Shown: in pieces, positions 27,897-38,302 of the stretch
Position numbering within the stretch: the first letter of the stretch is position 1
How the letters are laid out: every line of letters starts with the position of its first letter
Assembly (NCBI GenBank): GCA_964420325.1
Contig: CAYQSU010000002.1
Span: 42,829 to 106,828, forward strand
Direction: 5' to 3'
Length of the DNA stretch: 64,000 nucleotides
From: CAYQSU01 sp964420325
Lineage (GTDB): Bacteria > Pseudomonadota > Alphaproteobacteria > Rhodospirillales > Defluviicoccaceae
Notes under the pieces: model-generated
Database searches by the model: none
What the model saw: the letters and a program-made list of their open reading frames with translations, nothing else
Told to the model about the DNA's origin: nothing
Made by a program: the position numbers and the translations under genes

Positions 27897-28367
27897 ATGT
27901 TCGCAAATCGTATTAGCGTCGAGCAGGTCGAGGAGGGCCTGGAGCTGGCGCCCAAGTTCGATGAGCATGGCTTGATCCCCGTCGTTACCACCGACGCCGA
28001 CACTGGCGACGTGCTGATGCATGCGTACATGAACGCCGAGGCGCTCTGCCAGACGATCAGCCGAGGCGAGGCGGTGTACTGGAGCCGCAGCCGGCAGTGC
28101 CTGTGGCACAAGGGTGCGACCAGCGGCCTCGTTCAGAAGGTCGTCGAGATGCGGATCGACGACGATCAGGATGCGGTCTGGCTCCGGGTTCGCGTCGTCG
28201 GCGACGCGAGCTGTCATGTCGGCTACCGTTCGTGCTTTTACCGCTCGGTTCCGCTCGGCGGAGACGCGGATGCCGGCGGCGCGCTCGCGTTGCGGCTGGA
28301 GGAGACGGAAAAGACCTTCGATCCCAGAGAGGTGTACGGCGATGCCCCCAATCCGACGCGGCTCTGA
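27897..28367 (+). CDS. hisI: Phosphoribosyl-AMP cyclohydrolase
   Basis: Zinc enzyme of histidine synthesis that opens the purine ring of phosphoribosyl-AMP. The monofunctional 156-residue form is seen. Motifs: MHAYMNAEALCQTISRGEAVYWSRSR near residues 41-66, CLWHKGATSG near 68-77, and the zinc cysteines in SCHVGYRSCFYR near 104-115. There is no fused HisE domain. The rest of the his pathway is not nearby, which is usual for hisI in this class. It is convergent with hpnM. Confidence 0.96.
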   Translation: MFANRISVEQVEEGLELAPKFDEHGLIPVVTTDADTGDVLMHAYMNAEALCQTISRGEAVYWSRSRQCLWHKGATSGLVQKVVEMRIDDDQDAVWLRVRVVGDASCHVGYRSCFYRSVPLGGDADAGGALALRLEETEKTFDPREVYGDAPNPTRL

Positions 28368-28368
28368 G

Positions 28369-28391
28369 CCGTCGGCGGACGCCGCGGACGG
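28369..28391. terminator. Hairpin between hisI and hpnM
   Basis: Arms CCGTC-GGC and GCC-(GCG)-GACGG pair around a GGAC loop, leaving a three-base bulge, and are followed by GTTGTTG on the plus strand. It could end hisI transcripts and, in reverse, those of hpnM. The T run is short. Confidence 0.3.
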
Positions 28392-28399
28392 GTTGTTGC

Positions 28400-29011
28400 C
28401 TACTCGGTCATCAGGTTGTCGGCGAGGCTCGTCAGACCGGCGGCCAGCGCCGGCGGCCCGCCCTGCCGCAGGGTCGCGCGATATTCGGACCGGCGTTGGG
28501 CCAACTCGCTCACTCCCCTGGCAATGACATCGACGGCCCGCCACCGGCCGTCCGCCTCCTCCATGACGTAGTCGAGCGCAACGGATTCCTCCCCGGGAAG
28601 CACGAGCCGCGTCTCGACGATCGTTCGGCCTCCCGGCCCCTCGCGCGTGCCGACGATCTCGAACCGCCCCCCGCCGTAATCCTTGAAGCGGGAGGCATAG
28701 GTTGCGACACTGTAGTGCGAGAACGCCTCGACCAGCGCCGAGCGCTCGACGTCCGATGCCCTGGCCCAGTGGGCGCCGGTTGCCACCTCGATCATGCGCT
28801 CGAGGTCGAACGCCGCTTCGACCGCCGGCTCGAGACGCCGGTAGCGGGTGTCGACGGACTCGCCGTCGGCCGAGCGCCACACCTCGAGGAGCACGGACTG
28901 AAACGCGGCGACGACGCCCGGAGCGTCCGCGGTCTCGGTGCGGATGCTGGCGGAGGGAACGACGGCCAGGCCGAGAGCGAGAACGAAGGCAAGGGCGGGC
29001 GAGCGGCTCAT
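28400..29011 (-). CDS. hpnM: Hopanoid-associated Ttg2D-like protein HpnM
   Basis: A 203-residue periplasmic protein with a clear signal peptide (SPALAFVLALGLAVVPSAS). The body fits HpnM, the MlaC/Ttg2D relative found with hopanoid genes: RYRRLEPAVEAAFDLERMIEVATGAHWARAS, then AFSHYSVATYASRFKDYGGGRFEIV. HpnM is thought to work with the RND pump HpnN in lipid transport. Here it is separated from hpnN by a regulator, rpmF and hisI. The call is distinguished from general MlaC by the VATYASRF and FDLxxM patterns; a family-level search would settle it. Confidence 0.8.
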   Translation of the reverse strand: MSRSPALAFVLALGLAVVPSASIRTETADAPGVVAAFQSVLLEVWRSADGESVDTRYRRLEPAVEAAFDLERMIEVATGAHWARASDVERSALVEAFSHYSVATYASRFKDYGGGRFEIVGTREGPGGRTIVETRLVLPGEESVALDYVMEEADGRWRAVDVIARGVSELAQRRSEYRATLRQGGPPALAAGLTSLADNLMTE

Positions 29012-29444
29012 GGCGAATCAGGACCCGTACGAGGCTCGGCCAGGGCCGGTTCGGCGGCCGACGGTCATCCGCAAGGTAGGCGGAGCGGAGGCGAGAGGCA
29101 ATGGCCGCTGCGACCGCCCGTTCGCTACACCTCAGGCGAATGCCCCTTGACAAAAGTGGGACTTGAGACTAATAAAATTGCGCAGTTGGAGACGGTTCGG
29201 CAGTGCCGCGGAGGGCTGCCCGCCGTCTTGCTTGGCCGCGATGGCGAGCAGAAGGACCTGTCGCTTCCTGGGCGGAGGATATGGATGACCCTGGTTCGAA
29301 CCATCCCTGCGTCCGGGAAAGGACGCCAACAGCAAGGCATCGGTCCGCCATTGCAGCCGGCCTTCAGGTGACGCGAGGCGTCGGGCCGCGGGGTCGCGGC
29401 TCGACCGTGAGGGTATCGGAAACCACCGAGAGGGAGATGTTGCG
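29012..29444 (+). promoter_or_regulatory. Intergenic region and long leader upstream of rpoH
   Basis: This 433-bp gap has no convincing protein-coding frame. It contains a sigma-70-like promoter (listed separately) and then about 270 nt before the rpoH start codon, enough for a structured leader or a small RNA. A 12-bp inverted repeat TGGTTCGAACCA at about 29292-29303 lies in the middle. Close to rpoH, GAGAGGGAGATG gives the ribosome-binding site. Short frames on either strand show no family similarity. Confidence 0.5.
29147..29175 (+). promoter_or_regulatory. Candidate sigma-70 promoter upstream of rpoH
   Basis: A perfect -35 hexamer TTGACA (29147-29152) is followed after 17 bp by TAATAA (29170-29175), itself within the AT-rich run TAATAAAATT in an otherwise very GC-rich region; a better -10 match TAAAAT lies 3 bp further with 20-bp spacing. 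The preceding GCCCCTTGACA also resembles the -35 part of heat-shock promoters. Transcription from here would give a leader of roughly 260 nt on rpoH. Confidence 0.55.
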
Positions 29445-30323
29445 ATGAGCGGCGTAAGCGTGCCGGCGGTGCCCGTCGACGGAGGACTGGCCCGCTACTT
29501 CCGGGAGATCTGGTCGTTCCCGGTGCTCACCGACGAAGAGGAGTACATGTTCGCCGCGCGCTGGCGCGAGGAAGGGGACGTCGAGGCGGCGCACCGGCTG
29601 GTGACGAGCCACCTGCGGCTGGTAGCGAAGATCGCCATGGGCTACCGCGGCTACGGGATCCCCGTCGCCGACTTGATCTCCGAAGGCAACATCGGCCTGA
29701 TGAAGGCGGTGAAGAAGTTCGAGCCGGAGCGGGGGTTCCGGCTGGCGACCTATGCGATGTGGTGGATCCGCGCCGCCATTACCGAATACATCCTGAGATC
29801 CTGGTCGTTGGTCAGGACCGGAACGCTGGCGGCGCAAAAGAAGCTGTTCTTCAGCCTGAACCGGATCAAGCGCCAGCTGAACATGGTGGACAACGGCGAA
29901 CTGGATGCGGACCAGGCGTCGCGGCTTTCCGAACACTTCAACATCTCTGCCGACGAGATCGTCGACATGAACCGCAGGCTCGCAGCTCGCGACGTCTCGC
30001 TGAACACGCCCTTGGCGCGCGAAGGCAACGAGGGTCTCGAGTTCCAGGACACGCTGGTCGACGATTCCCCTTCGCCGGAGGCGATCCTCGCTGGGCGCGA
30101 GGAGGTCGGCCGGCGGCGGGCGCTGTTGAGCAATGCGATGAAGCAGTTGCCGGACCGCGAGCGCCACATCCTGGCGGAACGGTGGCTCAAGGCTTCGCCG
30201 AAGACGCTCGAGGAACTCGGCTCGGTCTACGGCATCAGCCGGGAACGTGTGCGGCAGTTGGAGGCAAGAGCGCTGAACAAGGTGCGCACGGCGATGACCG
30301 CCGGCGACCCGGAGGCCGCCTGA
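29445..30323 (+). CDS. rpoH: Heat-shock sigma factor RpoH (sigma-32)
   Basis: Alternative sigma factor directing RNA polymerase to heat-shock promoters. The 292 residues show region 2 (LVTSHLRLVAKIAMGY, GNIGLMKAVKKFEP, RLATYAMWWIRAAI near residues 50-115), the diagnostic RpoH box (QKKLFFSLN near 131-140), and region 4.2 helix-turn-helix at the C-terminus (LEELGSVYGISRERVRQLEARAL). The ATG follows a GAGAGGGAGATG ribosome-binding region. usg is convergent 58 bp downstream. The long leader may allow temperature or antisense control, as known for rpoH elsewhere; that is inference. Confidence 0.97.
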   Translation: MSGVSVPAVPVDGGLARYFREIWSFPVLTDEEEYMFAARWREEGDVEAAHRLVTSHLRLVAKIAMGYRGYGIPVADLISEGNIGLMKAVKKFEPERGFRLATYAMWWIRAAITEYILRSWSLVRTGTLAAQKKLFFSLNRIKRQLNMVDNGELDADQASRLSEHFNISADEIVDMNRRLAARDVSLNTPLAREGNEGLEFQDTLVDDSPSPEAILAGREEVGRRRALLSNAMKQLPDRERHILAERWLKASPKTLEELGSVYGISRERVRQLEARALNKVRTAMTAGDPEAA

Positions 30324-30381
30324 TCGCAGAGACGGCGGGCCGCCCGTAGCCGACCCGGGCCGAGGTGCCGACGGCGAGCCC

Positions 30382-30645
30382 CTACTGAAGCGTCAGCAGC
30401 GTCCGGCTGACGCGGATCTCCGCCGGCCGGATGAGCGTCGTGGCGGCGACCGTCACCGAGTGGAGCCGGCCGTCGATGTTGTGCTGCCAGAAGCTCAGAA
30501 ACCGCTTGAGCACGGGGAACTCCGGAGCCAGATCGAAGTCCTGCCAGATGAAGTTCTGCAAGAGCTCCGGATAGTCGGGCAGGTGGTAGATGATCTCCGC
30601 CGTCGTCAGACGATAGCCCAGCAGCTGCTTTTCGAGGGCGCCCAT
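30382..30645 (-). CDS. usg: Usg family protein
   Basis: An 87-residue protein matching the alphaproteobacterial Usg family, named for its position upstream of trpF/trpB in Caulobacter. The conserved core is YRLTTAEIIYHLPDYPELLQ, FIWQDFDLAPEFPVL and FLSFWQHNIDGRLHSVTV followed by LIRPAE. No biochemical role is established. Here it is not near trp genes but convergent with rpoH, with its own likely promoter upstream. Confidence 0.88.
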   Translation of the reverse strand: MGALEKQLLGYRLTTAEIIYHLPDYPELLQNFIWQDFDLAPEFPVLKRFLSFWQHNIDGRLHSVTVAATTLIRPAEIRVSRTLLTLQ

Positions 30646-30689
30646 GGTTCCGCAACGCTTCCCTTATCGTTGGTTCAATGCCACTAATA

Positions 30690-30718
30690 ATTGTGCCCAG
30701 CGCGCCCTTCGAACTCAA
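30690..30718 (-). promoter_or_regulatory. Candidate usg promoter
   Basis: On the minus strand TTGAGT (complement of 30713-30718) and CACAAT (complement of 30690-30695) are separated by exactly 17 bp, each matching four of six consensus bases, inside the AT-richer part of the 264-bp gap between usg and the divergent SAM hydroxide adenosyltransferase gene. Confidence 0.4.
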
Positions 30719-30909
30719 CTGAAAACCGATCGGATCCGTGACTTTGTCAGCCGTTGCGGGAGAGTGCTGGTAACCCCCGGCATACAACCCCGGCGATAGC
30801 ATGGCGGCATCGGCCGCGGGCAGCCCGACCCCTGGACAGCCGGCGGCGATTGGGCCATGGTTCGGATCGGGCTTGGCTTGGCGGCTGGGTGCGTCAAGCC
30901 CAGGAACGC

Positions 30910-31680
30910 ATGATCATCTTGTTCACCGATTTCGGATTGACGGGACCGTACACGGGCCAGATGAAGGCGGTCCTGCGCCGCGAGGCGCCTCAGGTCGACA
31001 TCATTGATCTGTTCGCGGACGCACCGGCATTCGATCCCCGCGCGGCGGCCTATCTTCTGGCCGCTTACACGATGGAGTTTCCGCGGGGCTCGGTGTTCCT
31101 GTGCGTGGTCGATCCGGGCGTCGGCGGCACACGGATGCCGGTCGTCGTCTCTGCGGACGGCCGATGGTTCGTCGGGCCGGAGAACGGACTGTTCGAGATC
31201 GTCATCCGTCGCGCGACGGGCAGGGTGCGCTGGTGGCACATCACCCGCCGGCCGGAGCGATTGTCGGCCACCTTTCACGGTCGCGACCTGTTCGCTCCGG
31301 CGGCGGCGCGGCTCGCCCGCTACGGCGCGCCGGAGGGGCAAGAGCATCCGATCGAGGACATTCGCCGCCATGACTGGCCGGACGATCTGTGGGAAATCGT
31401 CTACGTCGATGTCTTCGGCAACGCGATAACGGGCGTTCGCGCCTCGTCGCTGGCGAACGACGCGGAGCTGGTGGTCGGGCGGACGCTGATCCAGCGCGCC
31501 GAGACCTTCTCGAATGTATCGGAAGGGCACGTGTTCTGGTACGAGAACTCGACCGGTCTCGTGGAGATTGCGGCAAACAGGAGACGTGCGTCGCAGCTTC
31601 TCGGTCTCCGCATCGGGAGCGCCGTCGCCTCAAGGAGCAGCGCCGCTCGCGATGCCGGAGCGCGAACCGGGTCCGGTTGA
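30910..31680 (+). CDS. SAM hydroxide adenosyltransferase (DUF62)
   Basis: A 256-residue protein of the DUF62/SAM hydroxide adenosyltransferase family, related to bacterial fluorinase and chlorinase; characterised members hydrolyse S-adenosylmethionine to adenosine and methionine. Evidence: opening ILFTDFGLTGPYTGQMKAVL, then FPRGSVFLCVVDPGVGG near residues 58-74, FVGPENGLFE near 88-97, and TFHGRDLFAPAAARLA near 119-134, all family blocks. The second domain has VYVDVFGNAITGV. The start is the ATG directly before the first strand; the frame is open upstream without similarity. The physiological reason for the reaction is not known. Confidence 0.88.
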   Translation: MIILFTDFGLTGPYTGQMKAVLRREAPQVDIIDLFADAPAFDPRAAAYLLAAYTMEFPRGSVFLCVVDPGVGGTRMPVVVSADGRWFVGPENGLFEIVIRRATGRVRWWHITRRPERLSATFHGRDLFAPAAARLARYGAPEGQEHPIEDIRRHDWPDDLWEIVYVDVFGNAITGVRASSLANDAELVVGRTLIQRAETFSNVSEGHVFWYENSTGLVEIAANRRRASQLLGLRIGSAVASRSSAARDAGARTGSG

Positions 31681-31756
31681 CCGGCGCGCGCCGCACGCGT
31701 GATCCGACGCGGCCGTACCTGTCCGAGGCCTTGGAACGAACGAAAGAGATGCGCGC

Positions 31757-32578
31757 ATGTTCTGCATAAGGTTCTGGGGGGTGAGGGGGAGCATCGCCTG
31801 CCCCTCGCCGAATCACATCAAGTACGGGGGCAACACCAGCTGTATCGAGGTGGGAACGGGCGATCACCGGTTCATCCTCGATGCCGGAACCGGGATCCGT
31901 GGGTTGGGCAAGCTCTTCCTCGAGAAGGATGTGAGGACCACCCATCTCCTGCTCACCCACACCCATTGGGATCACATCAACGGGATCCCGTTCTTTCGTC
32001 CGGCCTACGACCCCAACCGGCGCGTCCGGGTCATGGCCGGACATCTAAAGGATCAAGGCGGTGTTCACAGCGCTTTGTCCCTGCAGATGAACGATCCGAT
32101 GTTTCCCGTGCCGCTGGATGCCATGAAGGCCATCGTCGAGTTCCTCGACTTCGAGGCGGGAGACACCTTCCGCCTGTATGACGACGTCATCGTCCGCACG
32201 GCCCCCCTCAATCATCCCAACGGCGCCACCGGCTATCGCATCGAGCATCAGGACAAGGCCGTCTGCTACGTCACGGATACCGAGCATGTTCCCAGCCAGC
32301 CGGACCAGAACATCCTCGGCCTGATCGAAGGTGCGGATCTGGTCATCTACGACAGCACCTACACCGAGGACGAGTTCGTCGATCACATCGGCTGGGGGCA
32401 TTCGACGTGGAACGAGGGCATGCGCCTCTGCCGGATGGCCGGCGTCCGACAGCTCGCCGTCTTCCACCACGAGCCCGACCACGAGGACGCCTTCATGGAA
32501 GGCCTCGAAGCCGAGGTCGTGGCGGCGTGGGAGAATGCGGTCGTGGCCCGGGAGGGGATGTGCCTGCGGCTCGCCTGA
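31757..32578 (+). CDS. MBL-fold metallo-hydrolase
   Basis: Metallo-beta-lactamase-fold protein of 273 residues with the zinc motif HTHWDH near residues 72-77 and a later FHHEPDHED segment. The opening FWGVRGSIACPSPNHIKYGGNTSCIEV is characteristic of a bacterial subgroup related to cyclic phosphodiesterase-like and PhnP-like hydrolases; CYVTDTEH carries the metal-bridging Asp. The substrate is unknown. It follows the SAM hydroxide adenosyltransferase gene by 76 bp on the same strand. Confidence 0.85.
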   Translation: MFCIRFWGVRGSIACPSPNHIKYGGNTSCIEVGTGDHRFILDAGTGIRGLGKLFLEKDVRTTHLLLTHTHWDHINGIPFFRPAYDPNRRVRVMAGHLKDQGGVHSALSLQMNDPMFPVPLDAMKAIVEFLDFEAGDTFRLYDDVIVRTAPLNHPNGATGYRIEHQDKAVCYVTDTEHVPSQPDQNILGLIEGADLVIYDSTYTEDEFVDHIGWGHSTWNEGMRLCRMAGVRQLAVFHHEPDHEDAFMEGLEAEVVAAWENAVVAREGMCLRLA

Positions 32579-32623
32579 TCGGCGTGCCCAATCCTTCGGG
32601 CCCGGCCGGAGCCGGCCGGCTTC

Positions 32624-33913
32624 TCAGCGCTCGCGAAAGGCCTCGTGACGCAGCTTCAAGACCGGCTTGATCAGGTATTCCATCACCGACTTCTTGCCGG
32701 TGTGGATGTCGACGGAAGCCTGCATTCCGGGCGAGATCGGCAGAGCGCCCGCCTCCTCTCCGAGATGGGGCTTGTCGGTCTCGACGATCACCCGGAAGAA
32801 GGGAACGCCCTTCTCGGTGCTGCTGGCGTCCGCCGCAACCAGAGCCACGGTCCCGTCGAGGCCGCCGTAGCGGACGAAGTCGTAGGCCGTGACCTTGACG
32901 ACGGCCCGCTGCCCCTCTTCGACGTAGCCGCGATCGGTCGGGCTCAACTTCGCCTCGACGACCAGCGTATCGCCAGTGGGGACGATCTCCATGATCGGCT
33001 CTCCCGGCGAGACGACGCCGCCGATGGTGTTGTAGCGCATGTTCTTGACGACGCCGTCGATCGGGCTGCGGATCTCGGCGCGTTTTCTCTGTTCGGTCGC
33101 CTGGCCGAGGACCTCCTCCAGGCGAGCGATGCTCTGTTCCACCGCGCTCAGCTCCTCTTGCGCCTGGCGGTGGAAGCGGACGTTGGCCTCCTGAAGCTTC
33201 TCCTTGGCCTCTGCAACGGCCGCCTCGGCGCGCGGGATCGCCGGCTTGAGGCTCTGCATCTCGCCCTCGAGGTCCTCGACCTCGGCCTCGAGCTTCAAGT
33301 GGTCGATGCGGGCCGTCAGCCCCTGGCCGAGCAGCGAGCTAGACAGCCGGAGCCGCTCGCGTGCGAGCGCGAGGTTGTTGGTGACCGCGCGCTGGCGGGC
33401 TTCCAGCTCCTTGACCTGCAGCTCCCGCTGCTCGATCTGGGAGCGCAGCACGCTCAGGGTCGACTCGAGCTCTGAGCGTCGGGCGGCGTGGGCCCGCCGC
33501 TCGGCCAAGGCGAGGGCCGGCCGGCGGCCCGCCGACTCCGCCGGAAGCGCGAGCTCCCGGTCCTCGGTTTCCGCCGACAGGCGTGCCCGACGCAGCATCT
33601 CGCCGTCGAGGCGGGCCTGGATCTCCTCGCGGTTGACGAGCGTCGCGCCGAGATCGAGGCGGACGAGGGGATCGCCTTCGCGCACGGTGTCGCCCTCCCG
33701 GACGTGGATCTCCTCGATGATGCCGCCCTCCAGGTGCTGGACGACCTTGACCTTACCGCGGGGAATCACCTCGCCCGGGGCAACGGAAAACTCGTCGAGC
33801 TGGGCGAAATTGGCCCAGACCAGGAAGAGCGCGAGGAGGCCGACGATCGGCCATGCGACCGGCCGCCACGTCGGCAGGGGATGGCGAGCGAGCAGGGCAT
33901 CGAGGCGGCTCAT
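32624..33913 (-). CDS. HlyD-family type I secretion adaptor
   Basis: Periplasmic adaptor (membrane fusion protein) of a type I secretion system. Residues 20-36 form the inner-membrane anchor; GKVKVVQHLEGGIIEEIHVREGDTV near 53-77 is the lipoyl half; a long coiled coil runs through about 110-290; the second lipoyl half (RAEIRSPIDGVVKNMRYNTIGGVV) and the C-terminal beta domain follow. The 429-residue length is usual for HlyD/PrtE. It starts 2 bp after the ABC gene, so the two are coupled. No outer-membrane TolC gene or secreted substrate is adjacent. Confidence 0.92.
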   Translation of the reverse strand: MSRLDALLARHPLPTWRPVAWPIVGLLALFLVWANFAQLDEFSVAPGEVIPRGKVKVVQHLEGGIIEEIHVREGDTVREGDPLVRLDLGATLVNREEIQARLDGEMLRRARLSAETEDRELALPAESAGRRPALALAERRAHAARRSELESTLSVLRSQIEQRELQVKELEARQRAVTNNLALARERLRLSSSLLGQGLTARIDHLKLEAEVEDLEGEMQSLKPAIPRAEAAVAEAKEKLQEANVRFHRQAQEELSAVEQSIARLEEVLGQATEQRKRAEIRSPIDGVVKNMRYNTIGGVVSPGEPIMEIVPTGDTLVVEAKLSPTDRGYVEEGQRAVVKVTAYDFVRYGGLDGTVALVAADASSTEKGVPFFRVIVETDKPHLGEEAGALPISPGMQASVDIHTGKKSVMEYLIKPVLKLRHEAFRER

Positions 33914-33915
33914 CG

Positions 33916-35802
<1,887 letters not shown>

Positions 35803-36019
35803 GCCGCGCTAGTATAGGCGCTTGAAAACCTGATCGCTAGTGTGCGTTATGCGTGTAGGGCGGGCGCCGGCATTCGCCGATGGCCAGGCAGCGGGCATGC
35901 CGCGGCGGGGACACATTCGGCTTGACCCCCGGTGGCTGGACGGATGTATTGGCCTCGATTCCGGGACTGCGCCCCGACCACCCGGTGCCGGTGCCGGTGA
36001 CGGGGGCAGGGGAGCATGC

Positions 36020-38287
36020 ATGCAGTCGTTCCGCCGACGTGGCGGCCGCCGGCCGGGCGTTCGCCCGGCGCCGCTGATCAAGCGCCTGTTCGGCCGTGAT
36101 CGGCTGATCGGCCAGGCCTTGCTGGCGTCGATGCTGGTGGTGCTCGCCGCCGATCCGCGGCCGGTAGAGTTGCTGCGTCTGCGCCTCTTCGATTTCTACC
36201 AGTGGGCCCAGCCCAGAACGGTCAGCGTGCGCCCCGTCACCATCGTCGACATCGACGAGGCGAGCCTGCTCGAGCTGGGGCAGTGGCCGTGGCCGCGCCG
36301 GCTGCTCGCCCGGCTGGTCGATGCGCTGCGGGACATGGGTGCGGTGCTGGTCGCCTTCGACGTCGTCTTTCCCGAGAGCGACCGGCTGAACCCCGCCGAC
36401 CTCGCCGACGGCCTCGACGGGCTCGACGCGCCGACGCTGGCGCACCTGCGCCAGCTTCCCAGCAACGACGAGGTGTTCGCCGAGGCGATCGCGAGGGGCC
36501 GGGTGGTTCTCGGGCGCGTAGGCTACGGCGGCGCGCGCGACGCACCCATCGACGTGCCCCTGAAGAAGTCCGTCGTCGTCAAGCGGGCCAAGGGCGCGCC
36601 GCCGCCCGAGGCGTTCGTCGTCCGCGCGCCGACGCTGATCCGCAACATCCCGGTGATCGAGGCCTCGGGCACCGGCCACGGCCTGGTCTCCCTACTGCCG
36701 GAGCCCGACGGCATCGTCCGGCGCGTTCCCGCCGTCGTCGAGCATGGCGGCGACCTGTTCCCGACGCTGTCGATGGAGATGCTGCGCGTCGCCCTCGGCC
36801 GGCCGTCACTGCTGCTCGAGATCGACGAGGCAGGCGTCTCTGCGCTGCACATTGCCAAGGGATTGAGCGTTCCGACCGATTTGAACGGCCGCATCTGGCC
36901 CTACTTCTCCCGGCGGGACGAGGACAAGTACGTGTCCGCGAGGGACGTGCTCTCCGGCCGCGCCGACGGCGAGCGGATCAAGGACAGGCTCGTCATCATC
37001 GGCACCTCGGCGTTCGGCCTGCACGACATCCGGGCGACGCCGGTCGACCGGGCACTCCCCGGCGTCGAGGTCCATGCCCAGATCATCGAGAACGTCGTCA
37101 CCGGCCAGCTTCTCAAGCGCCCCGGCTACCTGCTCGCCGCCGAACTCGCCTTGCTGTTCTGCGGCGGCGCGCTTCTGATCTGGCTGGTGCCCAAGGTCGG
37201 TGCGGCGTGGACGATGATGCTGGTGCTGGCGGTGGCGGGCAGTGCCGCGGCGACCTCGTGGTATCTGTTCGATCGAGAGAAGGTGCTGTTCGACGTGGGC
37301 TTCACCGTCGTCGCCCTGGTTCTGCTGTATACCGTCCTCACCTATTTCGGATACGCCAGCGAACAGGCCAGCCGGCGCCGGGTCCGTACCGCGTTCGCCC
37401 ACTACCTGTCGCCGGCGATGGTGGAGCGGCTGGCCGAGGATCCCGGTCAGCTGAAGCTCGGCGGCGAGACCCGGCCGATGTCGATCCTGTTCTGCGACGT
37501 GCGCGGCTTCACCGGCATTTCCGAGAGCTTCAAGAACGACCCGGGGGGTCTCACCCGTCTGATCAACACGCTGCTGACGCCGCTGACGGCGATCATCCTC
37601 GAGCGTCAGGGGACGGTCGACAAGTACATGGGCGACTGCATCATGGCTTTCTGGAACGCACCGATCGACGATCCCCACCACGCCCGCCATGCCTGCCTCG
37701 CCGCGATCGAGATGCAGGCGGCGATGAGGCCTCTCAACGCCCGCCTGGCGGCGGAGGCCGCCGAAGAGGGGCGCCGGCATGTTGCGCTCGCGATCGGCAT
37801 CGGCATCAATTCCGGCGAGGTCGTCGTCGGCAACATGGGCTCCGACCAGCGCTTCGACTACTCGGTGATCGGCGACGACGTCAATCTGGCGTCGCGGCTC
37901 GAGGGGCAGTCCAAGGGGTACGGGGTCGGCATCGTGATCGGCGAGAAGACGTGGGAACAGGCGCCCGAGCTGGCCCTGCTCGAGCTGGACATGATCCGTG
38001 TGAAGGGCAAGATGGACGCGGCGCGCATTTTCACCCTCGTCGGCGACGAAGGGATCAAGGGCGGCAACACCTTTGCCGTTCTCGAGCACGCCCACAACGG
38101 CATGCTGGCGAGCTATCGGGCGCAGCGATGGGTCGAGGCGCGGGAGCGGCTGGCGGCGTGCCGGGAGCTGATGGGCGGCTTCGACCTCTCCGGCCTCTAC
38201 GCCCTCTACGAGCGGCGAATCGCCGAGTACGAGGCGAGCCCGCCGGGTGCCGGCTGGGACGGTGTCTATGTGGCAGCGACGAAGTAG
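36020..38287 (+). CDS. CHASE2-domain adenylate cyclase
   Basis: A 755-residue class III cyclase. After a basic N-terminus and a membrane segment (about residues 30-45) comes an extracytoplasmic CHASE2 sensor (VTIVDIDEASLLELGQWPWPR near 73-93), three membrane spans (about 368-455), then the catalytic domain (about 480-700). Metal Asp residues are in FCDVRGFT and YMGDCIMAF; the substrate-choosing Lys (VDKYMGD) and Asp (VIGDDVN) indicate ATP, and VNLASRLEG gives the transition-state Asn and Arg. So it should make cAMP in response to a periplasmic signal. The ATG is chosen from GGGGAG 6 nt upstream; an upstream open frame adds 60 unrelated residues. Confidence 0.9.
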   Translation: MQSFRRRGGRRPGVRPAPLIKRLFGRDRLIGQALLASMLVVLAADPRPVELLRLRLFDFYQWAQPRTVSVRPVTIVDIDEASLLELGQWPWPRRLLARLVDALRDMGAVLVAFDVVFPESDRLNPADLADGLDGLDAPTLAHLRQLPSNDEVFAEAIARGRVVLGRVGYGGARDAPIDVPLKKSVVVKRAKGAPPPEAFVVRAPTLIRNIPVIEASGTGHGLVSLLPEPDGIVRRVPAVVEHGGDLFPTLSMEMLRVALGRPSLLLEIDEAGVSALHIAKGLSVPTDLNGRIWPYFSRRDEDKYVSARDVLSGRADGERIKDRLVIIGTSAFGLHDIRATPVDRALPGVEVHAQIIENVVTGQLLKRPGYLLAAELALLFCGGALLIWLVPKVGAAWTMMLVLAVAGSAAATSWYLFDREKVLFDVGFTVVALVLLYTVLTYFGYASEQASRRRVRTAFAHYLSPAMVERLAEDPGQLKLGGETRPMSILFCDVRGFTGISESFKNDPGGLTRLINTLLTPLTAIILERQGTVDKYMGDCIMAFWNAPIDDPHHARHACLAAIEMQAAMRPLNARLAAEAAEEGRRHVALAIGIGINSGEVVVGNMGSDQRFDYSVIGDDVNLASRLEGQSKGYGVGIVIGEKTWEQAPELALLELDMIRVKGKMDAARIFTLVGDEGIKGGNTFAVLEHAHNGMLASYRAQRWVEARERLAACRELMGGFDLSGLYALYERRIAEYEASPPGAGWDGVYVAATK

Positions 38288-38302
38288 GAGGACGTCCGCA
38301 CC

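Noticed and set aside
29281..29320. Possible tRNA or tmRNA T-arm (CTGGTTCGAACCAT)
   Set aside because: The GGTTCGAACC resembles a T loop, but the flanking stem does not pair as a 5-bp T stem and no acceptor, D or anticodon arm can be found around it.
29153..29340. Possible 6S RNA between hpnM and rpoH
   Set aside because: The length would fit, but I could not pair the two ends into the required long stem with a central bubble, and the gene context is not the usual one.
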